This document shows, piece by piece, positions 1 to 6,647 of a stretch of 7,972 nt of DNA. The position numbers and the translations under genes were made by a program. The DNA is from Lachnospiraceae bacterium. GTDB taxonomy: Bacteria > Bacillota > Clostridia > Lachnospirales > Lachnospiraceae. How positions within the stretch are numbered: position 1 is the first letter of the stretch; every line of letters begins with the position of its first letter. The stretch covers positions 1 through 7,972 of the forward strand of contig JAJQGR010000115.1 of assembly GCA_021200345.1 (NCBI GenBank), in the 5' to 3' direction. Under the pieces are notes generated by a model that saw only the letters and a list, made by a program, of their open reading frames with translations, made no database searches and was not told the DNA's origin.

Positions 1-15
1 GAAAAAAAGTTATTT

Positions 16-94
16 TGAACAATTTTTCATTTTTATTTTTGTATAAATTTACGTTTTTGATATTTTTTTCATTTTTACCTTGAATATTTTTTCA
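16..94 (+). repeat. Three similar 14-bp TGA-N8-TCA elements upstream of the PTS operon
   Basis: Three same-orientation 14-mers share the ends TGA and TCA and a T-run before TCA: TGAACAATTTTTCA (16-29), TGATATTTTTTTCA (58-71) and TGAATATTTTTTCA (81-94). The first two are followed by the same bases, so TTTTTCATTTTTA occurs identically at 23-35 and 65-77, which is 42 bp apart (about four helical turns). The third copy fills the spacer between the -35 and -10 boxes, where a bound regulator would block or modulate polymerase. They could be operator sites. The region is low-complexity and T-rich, so chance similarity is a real alternative. Confidence 0.4.
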
Positions 95-108
95 TCCAGT
101 GCTATGAT
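80..108 (+). promoter_or_regulatory. Sigma-A type extended -10 promoter of the PTS-sulfatase operon
   Basis: A -35 box TTGAAT (80-85) and a -10 box TATGAT (103-108) are separated by 17 bp. The -10 is preceded by TGC (100-102), which makes the TGn extension of an extended -10 promoter. Both boxes are one base from the housekeeping consensus and the spacing is optimal. The 80 bp upstream are very rich in T and A, which could act as an UP-like or curved element. Transcription should start near 115-117, giving a leader of about 83 nt before the EIIC start codon. The call rests on sequence match only. Confidence 0.75.
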
Positions 109-120
109 GTGGCCACAGAC

Positions 121-147
121 GTGAAGGGCAGGCGCGCAGCCCATCAC
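121..147 (+). promoter_or_regulatory. GC-rich interrupted palindrome / 5'-leader hairpin before the EIIC gene
   Basis: GTGA-A-GGGC (121-129) pairs with GCCC-A-TCAC (139-147) around a 9-nt loop; the only unpaired position in the arms is an A-A mismatch (125/143). It begins about 4-6 nt after the predicted transcription start. In RNA it would form a hairpin at the extreme 5' end of the message; in DNA it is a 27-bp palindrome placed where a repressor operator would sit. No T-run follows it, so it is not an intrinsic terminator. Which role applies, if any, cannot be decided from sequence. Confidence 0.45.
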
Positions 148-198
148 CGGTAGTTTGTTCCTATTCTAACCTTATTTTCAAACGGAGGAATTTCACTT

Positions 199-1494
199 AT
201 GATGGAAAAATTTCAGGCGGCCATGGAAAAGACCTTAATCCCTGTCGCCAACAAGCTTTCAGCCAACAAAGTTCTCAGGGCCATCAGCTCCGGCTTCTCG
301 GCTCTACTGCCAATCATCATGGTTGGCGCCATTGCTTCCCTTCTTTCCGGATTAAACATTGAGGCTTATCAGAATCTGATCACCTCGATCGGTTTAAAAA
401 CGGTAGTCTCCTATGTTTCTACCTATACCACCAACATGATCGCTCTGTACGCGGTGTTCTCCATCGCCAGAGCCATGGCGGACCAGCTGGAGTGCAAGGC
501 GCATTCCATTCTGGTAGGACTGATCGCCCTGTTTTTATTCCTGCTGAGCATTCCCACAGGCGTAGGCTCCGGCGATACTGCGGTATCCGCGGCCATCTCC
601 ACCAGCTACTTCGGCTCCGCGGGACTGTTTACCGCCATGCTGATTGGCATTATTGTTCCTTATATTTATAACATCTTCGTCAAAAAGAACATTGTCATCA
701 AGATGCCCGACGGTGTGCCTCCGCAGATTGCCAACGGTTTCTCCGCCATCATCCCCACCGCCTGCCTGACTGTGATCTTCGTGGTAATCCGTCAGCTGTG
801 CGCCCTGACCTCTTTCGAGACCTTAAACGGCCTGATTTACGGCATTCTGAAAGCACCGTTAAGCAACCTGTCCCAGAGTCCCATCACATTCCTGGTATTG
901 CTTTTACTGTGCAACCTTCTGTGGTTCTTCGGTATTCACGGCGGCATGGTTACCATGTCTTTCCTGTCCATGCTTTACTTACAGCCCGCCATGGAGAACC
1001 TGGAAGCTCTGGCGGCCGGCACCGCGCTTCCCAATATGCTGACCAACACCTGGTGGTTCTGCCTGGCTCAGCTGGGCGGCTCCGGCGGCATCATCGGCCT
1101 GGCATTCTGCATGCTGTTGTTTGCAAAGAGCGAGCGGTATAAGGCTCTGGGCAAGCTTGCCATTCTGCCTGCCATCTGCTCCATTTCCGAGCCCATTGTC
1201 TTCGGTCTTCCGTTGGTATTGAACGTGCTTATGCTGGCCCCCATGCTTTTAAGTCCTCTGTGCTGCTTTGGTCTGTCCTATCTGGCCACCAGCATCGGCA
1301 TCATTCCATACTTAAACGGCATCCAGCTCTCCACAGGTACTCCGGTGATCCTTTCCGGTTTCCTGGCTGGCGGAATAAGAGTTGCCATCTGGCAGGTGGT
1401 ACTGATCTGCGTACAGTTTGCCATCTACTTCCCCTTCTTCAGGATCGTGGATAAGCAGGCGCTGGAGGCCGAGGAATCCGCAAAAGAAGCATAA
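199..1494 (+). CDS. PTS lactose/cellobiose-family EIIC sugar permease
   Basis: Integral membrane permease of the phosphoenolpyruvate-dependent phosphotransferase system; it moves a sugar across the membrane while EIIB phosphorylates it. The 431 residues are of full family length and hydrophobic over most of their length. Family hallmarks are visible: the MPDGVPPQIANGF segment (170-181 region), WFFGIHGG (242-249) with His247, and SEPIVFGLPLVLN (330-342) with Glu331. This His/Glu pair corresponds to the conserved sugar-site residues of ChbC-type EIICs. The usual Asn before Glu-Pro is Ser330 here. GGAGG at 184-188 lies 10 nt before the first of two adjacent ATG codons, which favours the start at 199. 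It is first in an operon with a sulfatase (23-bp gap) and EIIB. ChbC/CelB-type permeases usually carry beta-linked disaccharides or aryl-glucosides; the substrate is not determinable here, though the neighbour suggests a sulfated sugar. Confidence 0.95.
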   Translation: MMEKFQAAMEKTLIPVANKLSANKVLRAISSGFSALLPIIMVGAIASLLSGLNIEAYQNLITSIGLKTVVSYVSTYTTNMIALYAVFSIARAMADQLECKAHSILVGLIALFLFLLSIPTGVGSGDTAVSAAISTSYFGSAGLFTAMLIGIIVPYIYNIFVKKNIVIKMPDGVPPQIANGFSAIIPTACLTVIFVVIRQLCALTSFETLNGLIYGILKAPLSNLSQSPITFLVLLLLCNLLWFFGIHGGMVTMSFLSMLYLQPAMENLEALAAGTALPNMLTNTWWFCLAQLGGSGGIIGLAFCMLLFAKSERYKALGKLAILPAICSISEPIVFGLPLVLNVLMLAPMLLSPLCCFGLSYLATSIGIIPYLNGIQLSTGTPVILSGFLAGGIRVAIWQVVLICVQFAIYFPFFRIVDKQALEAEESAKEA

Positions 1495-1517
1495 TATGAC
1501 AAAAAAGGAGAACGCAA

Positions 1518-3005
1518 ATGGCTAAAAAACCCAACATCCTGTGGTTCGTGGCGGATCAGCTTCGCGCCGACGCCATCCACCATCTGGGAAATCCGGCATC
1601 CCATACTCCAAATATCGACCAGCTTGCCGGGGACGGCGTCAGCTTTGAGAACGCATACTGCCAGAATCCCGTCTGCGTTCCCAGCAGGTGCAGCTTTCTG
1701 ACTGGTTTGTATCCCCATACTCTGGGGCACCGCACCATGCATTTTATGATGCAGAAGGAAGATCCGAATATTCTTAAAACCATGAAACAGAACGGTTACG
1801 AGGTGGTCTGGATTGGGCGGAATGACTTCATTCCGTCCTCCTGGGCCAAAACTGATTACTGCGACCGCTTCTATGACGGCGCGGATCTGGTAGAAAAATC
1901 AGCGGTTGAAGGCGGCTCAATGCATTTTGCAAGGCCGGATGTCACTCCCGAAATTGCGCCGGTCATGGAGGGAGCCAATTTAAAGTATTCTTTCTATCAG
2001 GGAAAATTTCCGGAGCACTCCATGGATCAGAGCTTCGACTGGAATAATGTAAACTGTGCCCTGAATTATTTAAAGGAGCGCAGTGAACAGCCCGGAGAAA
2101 AGCCTTTCTTTTTGTACTGCACCCTGTCCTTTCCTCACCCGCCCTACGGCTGTGAGGAGCCCTGGTACTCCATGATTGACAGGAAAAGTCTGCCGCCCCG
2201 CCGCCCGGATATTGAGACTCTCTCCAATAAGGCCAGCATTCTCTACAATATCCGTGAAAAGCAGGGAATGCAGGACTGGACAGAAGAACAATACAATGAA
2301 ATCAGGGCTGTATACCTGGGCATGACCGCCCGCTTCGATTACCAGCTGGGCCTGCTCATGGAGCAGCTCAAAAAAGGCGGACTTTACGACGACACCAGTG
2401 TCTTCGTATTCAGCGACCACGGCGATTTTACCTGCGACTACGGCATCGCCGAGAAATGCCAGAACAGCTATGAAGACACCCTGACCAATGTACCTCTGAT
2501 CGTAAAACCGGCAAAGGACATTCCTGTAAAACAGGGCGTCAACGCCGCTCTGGTGCAGTTGAACGATCTGCCCGCCACAGTCTATGAAATGACCGGCGTG
2601 GAACCCGGGTACAATCATTTCGGCAAATCCTTAAGCGAAACCCTTGCCACCGGATGCGGCCACCGGGACGCAGTATTCTGCGAAGGAGGCCGTCTGCACG
2701 GCGAGCCCCAGGCCATGGAACCAAACCACGGCCCGGAATCTCCCTACTGGCCCCGCATTTCCACCCAGCACGAGGAGGGTTCTGCCCACACCAAGGGCTG
2801 CATGATCCGGATGGGCAATCTGAAGTACGTGATGCGGCTGTATGAGTCAGATGAATTATATGATTTACAGAAAGACCCCATGGAAACACAGAACCTGATC
2901 AATGACCCGGCATACGCCGCAGACGTTGCCTCGCTGAAGAACAGAATGCTGCAATTCTACATGGAAACCTGCGACTATGTGCCGCCTGTCATGGATAAAC
3001 GCTGA
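1518..3005 (+). CDS. Cys-type S1-family sulfatase, predicted cytoplasmic
   Basis: Alkaline-phosphatase-superfamily sulfatase, 495 residues, apparently full length. The activation motif CVPSR (53-57) followed by LTG (61-63) is intact; Cys53 would be converted to formylglycine. Other expected active-site elements are Asp13 in VADQ (11-14), His207 in FPHPPY (205-210), the metal pair Asp300-His301 in FSDHGD (298-303), and Lys313. The C-terminal LYDLQKDPMETQNL (448-460 region) is typical of the family. The protein begins straight at the first core beta strand (NILWFVADQ), with no signal peptide or lipobox, so it should act inside the cell. The start has AAGGAG at 1505-1510, 7 nt upstream. The gene sits between EIIC and EIIB of one PTS, which suggests that it desulfates the imported sugar or sugar phosphate. 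The ADQ variant also occurs in choline sulfatases and phosphonate monoester hydrolases, so another sulfate or phosphate ester is possible. No maturating enzyme is in the window. Confidence 0.93.
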   Translation: MAKKPNILWFVADQLRADAIHHLGNPASHTPNIDQLAGDGVSFENAYCQNPVCVPSRCSFLTGLYPHTLGHRTMHFMMQKEDPNILKTMKQNGYEVVWIGRNDFIPSSWAKTDYCDRFYDGADLVEKSAVEGGSMHFARPDVTPEIAPVMEGANLKYSFYQGKFPEHSMDQSFDWNNVNCALNYLKERSEQPGEKPFFLYCTLSFPHPPYGCEEPWYSMIDRKSLPPRRPDIETLSNKASILYNIREKQGMQDWTEEQYNEIRAVYLGMTARFDYQLGLLMEQLKKGGLYDDTSVFVFSDHGDFTCDYGIAEKCQNSYEDTLTNVPLIVKPAKDIPVKQGVNAALVQLNDLPATVYEMTGVEPGYNHFGKSLSETLATGCGHRDAVFCEGGRLHGEPQAMEPNHGPESPYWPRISTQHEEGSAHTKGCMIRMGNLKYVMRLYESDELYDLQKDPMETQNLINDPAYAADVASLKNRMLQFYMETCDYVPPVMDKR

Positions 3006-3047
3006 TTTTAAAGGGATTTACCATCTAACGAAAGGAAAAAGAACATC

Positions 3048-3350
3048 ATGAAAAATATTGTTTTATTCTGCGCCGCCGGAATGTCCACCAGCCTGCTGGT
3101 CACCAAAATGCGGGACGCAGCCAAAGCGGAAGGCTTTGAGTGCAATATCAACGCATACAGCCTGGGGGAAATGAATATTTATGGACCTGACGCGGACGTT
3201 ATCCTGCTTGGCCCTCAGGTTCGCTACAATCAGAAAAAAGTGGCGGACGCTTTTCCGGACAAACCGGTGGCTGTCATTGACATGGCTCTTTACGGCATGA
3301 TGAAAGGCAAGGAAGTGCTGGACAATGCCAAAAAGCTGATGGGATGCTGA
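3048..3350 (+). CDS. PTS lactose/cellobiose-family EIIB phosphotransfer protein
   Basis: Small cytoplasmic phosphocarrier, 100 residues, full length for stand-alone EIIB of the cellobiose class. It accepts phosphate from EIIA on a cysteine and passes it to the sugar during transport by EIIC. The phosphorylation loop is LFCAAGMSTS (6-15) with Cys8 as the acceptor. ILLGPQVRY and the C-terminal YGMMKG segment are also characteristic of the family. It is the last gene of the operon, 42 bp after the sulfatase, with AAAGGA at 3031-3036 (11 nt before ATG) and an intrinsic terminator 31 bp after the stop. Splitting of EIIC and EIIB by the sulfatase gene is unusual, but both halves look intact. The partner EIIA is not in the window. 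Confidence 0.94.
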   Translation: MKNIVLFCAAGMSTSLLVTKMRDAAKAEGFECNINAYSLGEMNIYGPDADVILLGPQVRYNQKKVADAFPDKPVAVIDMALYGMMKGKEVLDNAKKLMGC

Positions 3351-3381
3351 TCAGTGAAATTTCTTCTTATTATTTAACCCT

Positions 3382-3417
3382 GAAAGGGCGTCGCAATCGC
3401 GGCGCCCTTTCTATTTT
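3382..3417 (+). terminator. Intrinsic terminator of the PTS-sulfatase operon
   Basis: GAAAGGGCGTCGC (3382-3394) pairs over 13 positions with GCGGCGCCCTTTC (3399-3411), one of them a G-U pair, around the tetraloop AATC. A T-rich tail (TATTTT) follows on the + strand. It lies 31 bp after the EIIB stop. The same hairpin lies 22 bp after the stop of the convergent nucleoside kinase gene, but no clear T-run follows it on the - strand, so termination in that direction should be weaker. Confidence 0.9.
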
Positions 3418-3433
3418 CCCAAAAAACTGATTC

Positions 3434-4921
3434 TCAAATCTGAAAACAGCTTCCGCCCACAAACTCCCGGCAAATGCTGTTATTCGGCAGCTTCTCGCTG
3501 CTGACGCCCAGAAAATAATCCAGAAACTTCAAAAGCCGGGCGGCCTCATGGTAGGACGGATCCTCCGGGCCAATACGGAATAATAACGGCTCTGCGAATT
3601 GCTTTAAGACAGCCAGCTCATACACCAGAGCGGAATTAAACATCACATCCGCCTCCTCCTGGAAGGGGAAGATATACTGCTCCTCCCCCCGGCGCACGGA
3701 GGGCCACATCTGAATGGTGTAGGAGGCGTCCATCCCCCGGGTAGCCGCGTCTCTGACAATCCGGCGAAGCATCCGGTTGTCCGTGGAGGGAATCCGATTA
3801 TGAGAATCTACATTCAGACTGGTCAGCGCACTGATATAAATCTTAAATTTACTTTCCGAGGGCAGCGTATAAGACAATTTGTCATTCAGGCCATGAATCC
3901 CCTCCAGCACCAGAATGTCATCCTCCCCCAGCCTCAGCCGTTTTCCATTGTACTCCCGGCAGCCGGTAATGAAATTGAAAGTGGGAAGCTCCACCTCCCG
4001 TCCGCTTAAAAGAGCGATCATATCCTGATTAAACAGCTCCACATCCAGAGCCTCCAGGCACTCATAGTTGGGCTTTCCCTCTTCGTCTAAAGGCGTATCT
4101 TTCCTGTTCAGGAAATAATCGTCCAGGGCGATGGGATGAGGCTTTTTCCCCAGAGTTCTCAGCTGAATGGAGAGTCTGTGACTGAACGTGGTTTTACCGG
4201 AACTGGAGGGACCGGCGATCATGACAAAGCGAACGCCCTCCCTGGCGGTGATCATCTGGGCAATCTGGGCAATCTTACGCTCCTGCTCCGCTTCCTGGAC
4301 CAGAATCAGATCGCTGATATTGCCTTCGCAGATCTTATCATTCAAATCGCCCACTGTCTCAATTCCCACCTGCTCATACCACTGATGGGTTTCCTCCAGC
4401 GTAGCCTCCAGTCTGGGACGGGGCTCGTACGCAGCCAGAGTGTCCATATCCTCCCTGGCGGGCAGTACCAGAAAGAAACCGCCCTTTCCCGCCACCAGAT
4501 CGAACTTCTTTACCTGGGATACCTCCTTCAGGCAGGATCCGTAATAATAATCATAATATTCATTCAGCCTGTGCAGATTGATGCCCCCGCCCCGGCGATA
4601 TTTAAAGAGTTTGGCTATCTCATCCAGGTTCTTTTCTTCCATCACCTTCAGTGCTTCTTTTCTGGTGAAATGAACAGTCTCAACCCTGGCACCGGTGTCG
4701 CTGTATATGTGCATTCTCTCTTTGATCTTATTCAGAAGCTCCTGGTCGAAATTCATTCCGCCCCGGGTCCTCACAAACCAGGAATTGCCGATGGTGTAGT
4801 CCACAAAACAGTTCCATGAAGCCTCATAACCCGCCACATCAGCCACAGACCTGCACAAAAGCAGGATTGCCGTACTGACGTAAGCGCGGTATTCGCCTGC
4901 GGTGTATGTTCTTTTTTCCAT
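3434..4921 (-). CDS. Nucleoside (uridine-type) kinase with N-terminal ThrRS-like domain, TGS-less form
   Basis: P-loop kinase of the phosphoribulokinase/uridine kinase family. The kinase half (about 225-470) carries the Walker A loop GPSSSGKTT (237-245), DDYF (267-270) and LEGIHGLN (339-346). By family, it would phosphorylate a nucleoside such as uridine with ATP or GTP in the cytoplasm; the exact substrate is unknown. Residues 10-160 resemble the second-additional-domain region of threonyl-tRNA synthetase, as in clostridial homologues annotated as nucleoside kinases. Those homologues usually start with a TGS domain of about 60 residues and run to about 550 residues; this one has 495 and starts directly at the ThrRS-like part. 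The start is well fixed by AAGGAG at 4928-4933, 6 nt before ATG; the frame stays open upstream only to a stop at 4973-4975, too short for a TGS domain. The gene follows nif3 by 23 bp and probably ends the rpoD operon. Confidence 0.88.
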   Translation of the reverse strand: MEKRTYTAGEYRAYVSTAILLLCRSVADVAGYEASWNCFVDYTIGNSWFVRTRGGMNFDQELLNKIKERMHIYSDTGARVETVHFTRKEALKVMEEKNLDEIAKLFKYRRGGGINLHRLNEYYDYYYGSCLKEVSQVKKFDLVAGKGGFFLVLPAREDMDTLAAYEPRPRLEATLEETHQWYEQVGIETVGDLNDKICEGNISDLILVQEAEQERKIAQIAQMITAREGVRFVMIAGPSSSGKTTFSHRLSIQLRTLGKKPHPIALDDYFLNRKDTPLDEEGKPNYECLEALDVELFNQDMIALLSGREVELPTFNFITGCREYNGKRLRLGEDDILVLEGIHGLNDKLSYTLPSESKFKIYISALTSLNVDSHNRIPSTDNRMLRRIVRDAATRGMDASYTIQMWPSVRRGEEQYIFPFQEEADVMFNSALVYELAVLKQFAEPLLFRIGPEDPSYHEAARLLKFLDYFLGVSSEKLPNNSICREFVGGSCFQI

Positions 4922-4944
4922 TGAAATCTCCTTACATTCTTGAA

Positions 4945-5727
4945 TTACACGTACCAGAAAGGCTCCTCTTCCTTAGCCTGTATGACGATCAGCTGAGGCA
5001 GCATCCGGGCAAGGTAATCTTTCATGTAGGGCTTAAACAGCTTCTCAATGCCAAAATGACCGGCATCAATCACATTCACTCCCTGCGCTGCCAGATCAAT
5101 CCCCGTGTGATGATCAATATCCCCCGTGACAAACACATCCGCTCCGCTTTTCACCGCGTCAGCGGCCAGATCCCTTCCGCTGCCAGGGCAGACGGCGACA
5201 GTACAGCACAGATCCGCCGCGTCCCCGAAAACCTTTACCTGTTCCACATGGAAGGCCCTTTTCACCGACAGCGCCACATCCCGGAGGGTCATGGGCTCCA
5301 TCAGCTGGCCAACCCTGCCGATGCCCTCGGTGGCGATTTCATCCTCATAGGTCACCTGAAGCACCTGAGAATCTAAAAGCTCCAGACGTTCCGCCGCCTC
5401 ATCCGCCATGCCCATCACATCAAAATTGGTGTGCATGGCATAGACACAGATATCCGCCTGGATCAGTCTCAGAATCCGATTCTGAAAAACATCCTCCCCG
5501 GTAACCCTCTTCAATGGTCTGAAAATCATGGGATGATGGCTGACGATCATATCCACGTCCCCGCTGACCGCCTGCTCGATAATATTCTCCGTCACATCCA
5601 GGCACAGCATCACCCTCTCCACATTTTTCTCCGGCCGGCCCACCAGCAGTCCCACATTATCCCAGCTTTCAGCAAAACTGACCGGTGAGAGCTGTTCCAG
5701 CCACTGCATAATCTCTTTACACGTCAT
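4945..5727 (-). CDS. NIF3/YbgI-family dinuclear metal-centre protein
   Basis: Member of the NIF3 family (DUF34), hexameric proteins with a two-metal site; the biochemical role is not settled, though a GTP cyclohydrolase I type 2-like annotation is common. With the ATG at 5727 the protein has 260 residues, the short form without the inserted PII-like domain found in Bacillus YqfO. Metal-site motifs are SHHP (63-66), HTNFD (99-103) and DAGHFGIEK (221-229, with His224 and Glu228). The N-terminal WDNVGLLVG (22-30) is typical of the family. The frame is open upstream to a GTG at 5793, but that codon has no ribosome binding site and the extra 22 residues are basic and not family-like. The ATG has GAGAAAGG at 5736-5743, 8 nt away. 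It lies 83 bp after trmK, a neighbour conserved across Firmicutes. Confidence 0.93.
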   Translation of the reverse strand: MTCKEIMQWLEQLSPVSFAESWDNVGLLVGRPEKNVERVMLCLDVTENIIEQAVSGDVDMIVSHHPMIFRPLKRVTGEDVFQNRILRLIQADICVYAMHTNFDVMGMADEAAERLELLDSQVLQVTYEDEIATEGIGRVGQLMEPMTLRDVALSVKRAFHVEQVKVFGDAADLCCTVAVCPGSGRDLAADAVKSGADVFVTGDIDHHTGIDLAAQGVNVIDAGHFGIEKLFKPYMKDYLARMLPQLIVIQAKEEEPFWYV

Positions 5728-5810
5728 CGTTTTTGCCTTTCTCTTTCGTAGTTGTCTGTTGTTCCCATTGCATCTGCCGTCTATGGTTATCACTGCAGCT
5801 TCTGAATAGT

Positions 5811-6635
5811 CTATTCGGTTTTCTGTTTCTTTATTCCTGTACTGCGGGCTGACAGATGTAATCGCACCGCTTCCACTTCCTCAATCTCCTTTTTCAACTG
5901 AGAAAATCTCTTCAGTGACCTTTCTGTGGTACTGTTACGCACCTGTTCCTGCGCCTCGCGCTTTATTTTCAACTGATATTGCAGGAAATCCTGCAATACT
6001 TCCGGATTCTTTTGCTTTGTCAGATTTCCATATGCCAGCTCTGCCTCCGGCGGCAGCTCCTCCTGACCGGGCTGGATCAAAAACATGGGATAATATTTTC
6101 CCGTTTTCTTTCCTCCGCCGTCCTCCTCAAAAACGATCTCTTCCGTTTCAATATGCCAGCCCAGCGCATACACAAAGCGGCGCACCTGACGGAGATCCGA
6201 CTGAGGCTGCAGAAGCGCCCCCTTCATGGAAGCGGTCACCTCCGGGTGGTCTGACATGATTTTCATGATCAGCTTCCCGCCCATACCGGCACAGACAAAG
6301 AAATCCGCTTCTCCCGGCGCCACCTTTGCCAGGCCGTCCGAGCGCCGAAGCTCCATCTGTTCCTCCAGGCCAAAAAGAGCGACATTCTCCCCCGCTCTCT
6401 CCAAAGGTCCCTGATTCACATCCATGGCAATCACACGGCGGGCCTTTTTGTGCTGCAGCAGGTAAATGGAAAGATAGCCGTGGTCACAGCCGACGTCGCA
6501 CACGGTGCCGCATGATGGAATCAGCTCTGCTGCTGCCAACAGTCGCCTGGGCAACAGATCTTCCCTTCTTCCTTCACAGAATACCTCTCCGTTTTTCTCC
6601 CCATTTTTATCCATACTGAATGCCTGCAAATCCAT
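5811..6635 (-). CDS. trmK: tRNA (adenine-22-N1)-methyltransferase TrmK
   Basis: Class I SAM-dependent methyltransferase that makes m1A22 in tRNA. The Rossmann motifs are clear: DVGCDHGYLSIYL (47-59) binds SAM, AMDVNQGPL (70-78) carries the acidic Asp72, then SDGL (99-102), AGMGG (116-120) and LQPQSD (142-147). The last 55 or so residues are rich in Lys, Glu and Arg and probably form the C-terminal coiled-coil domain typical of TrmK. The length of 274 is slightly above the usual 230-250, mainly from about 20 extra N-terminal residues. The ATG at 6635 is favoured because AAAGGA (6644-6649) lies 8 nt upstream, overlapping the stop codon of the preceding gene; an internal ATG at residue 8 has no such site. 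The order rpoD-trmK-nif3 matches the sigA-trmK-yqfO arrangement of Bacillus, which supports the call. Confidence 0.93.
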   Translation of the reverse strand: MDLQAFSMDKNGEKNGEVFCEGRREDLLPRRLLAAAELIPSCGTVCDVGCDHGYLSIYLLQHKKARRVIAMDVNQGPLERAGENVALFGLEEQMELRRSDGLAKVAPGEADFFVCAGMGGKLIMKIMSDHPEVTASMKGALLQPQSDLRQVRRFVYALGWHIETEEIVFEEDGGGKKTGKYYPMFLIQPGQEELPPEAELAYGNLTKQKNPEVLQDFLQYQLKIKREAQEQVRNSTTERSLKRFSQLKKEIEEVEAVRLHLSARSTGIKKQKTE

Positions 6636-6647
6636 TCTCCAGATCCT

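Noticed and set aside
81..94. TGAATATTTTTTCA as a CcpA cre site in the promoter
   Set aside because: The ends match the cre consensus but the central CG and a flanking A are missing, three mismatches at key positions. It is kept only as one of the three repeated elements.
111..198. Riboswitch or BglG-type antiterminator/terminator pair in the PTS leader
   Set aside because: The leader is about 83 nt, has one hairpin and no terminator-like hairpin with a T-run, and no recognisable riboswitch core.
2070..2618. 182-codon open frame on the - strand
   Set aside because: It is antisense to the sulfatase, which has intact catalytic motifs across this stretch; the antisense product resembles nothing I recognise.
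4136..4819. 227-codon open frame on the + strand
   Set aside because: It lies wholly antisense to the well-supported nucleoside kinase gene and its translation shows no family motifs or coding-like composition.
5728..5793. Longer NIF3 reading from a GTG at 5793
   Set aside because: There is no ribosome binding site before the GTG, and the added 22 residues are basic and unlike the family N-terminus. The ATG at 5727 has a suitable site 8 nt upstream.
5728..5810. Terminator or separate promoter in the 83-bp gap between trmK and nif3
   Set aside because: No stable hairpin with a T-run and no convincing -35/-10 pair was seen on the - strand.
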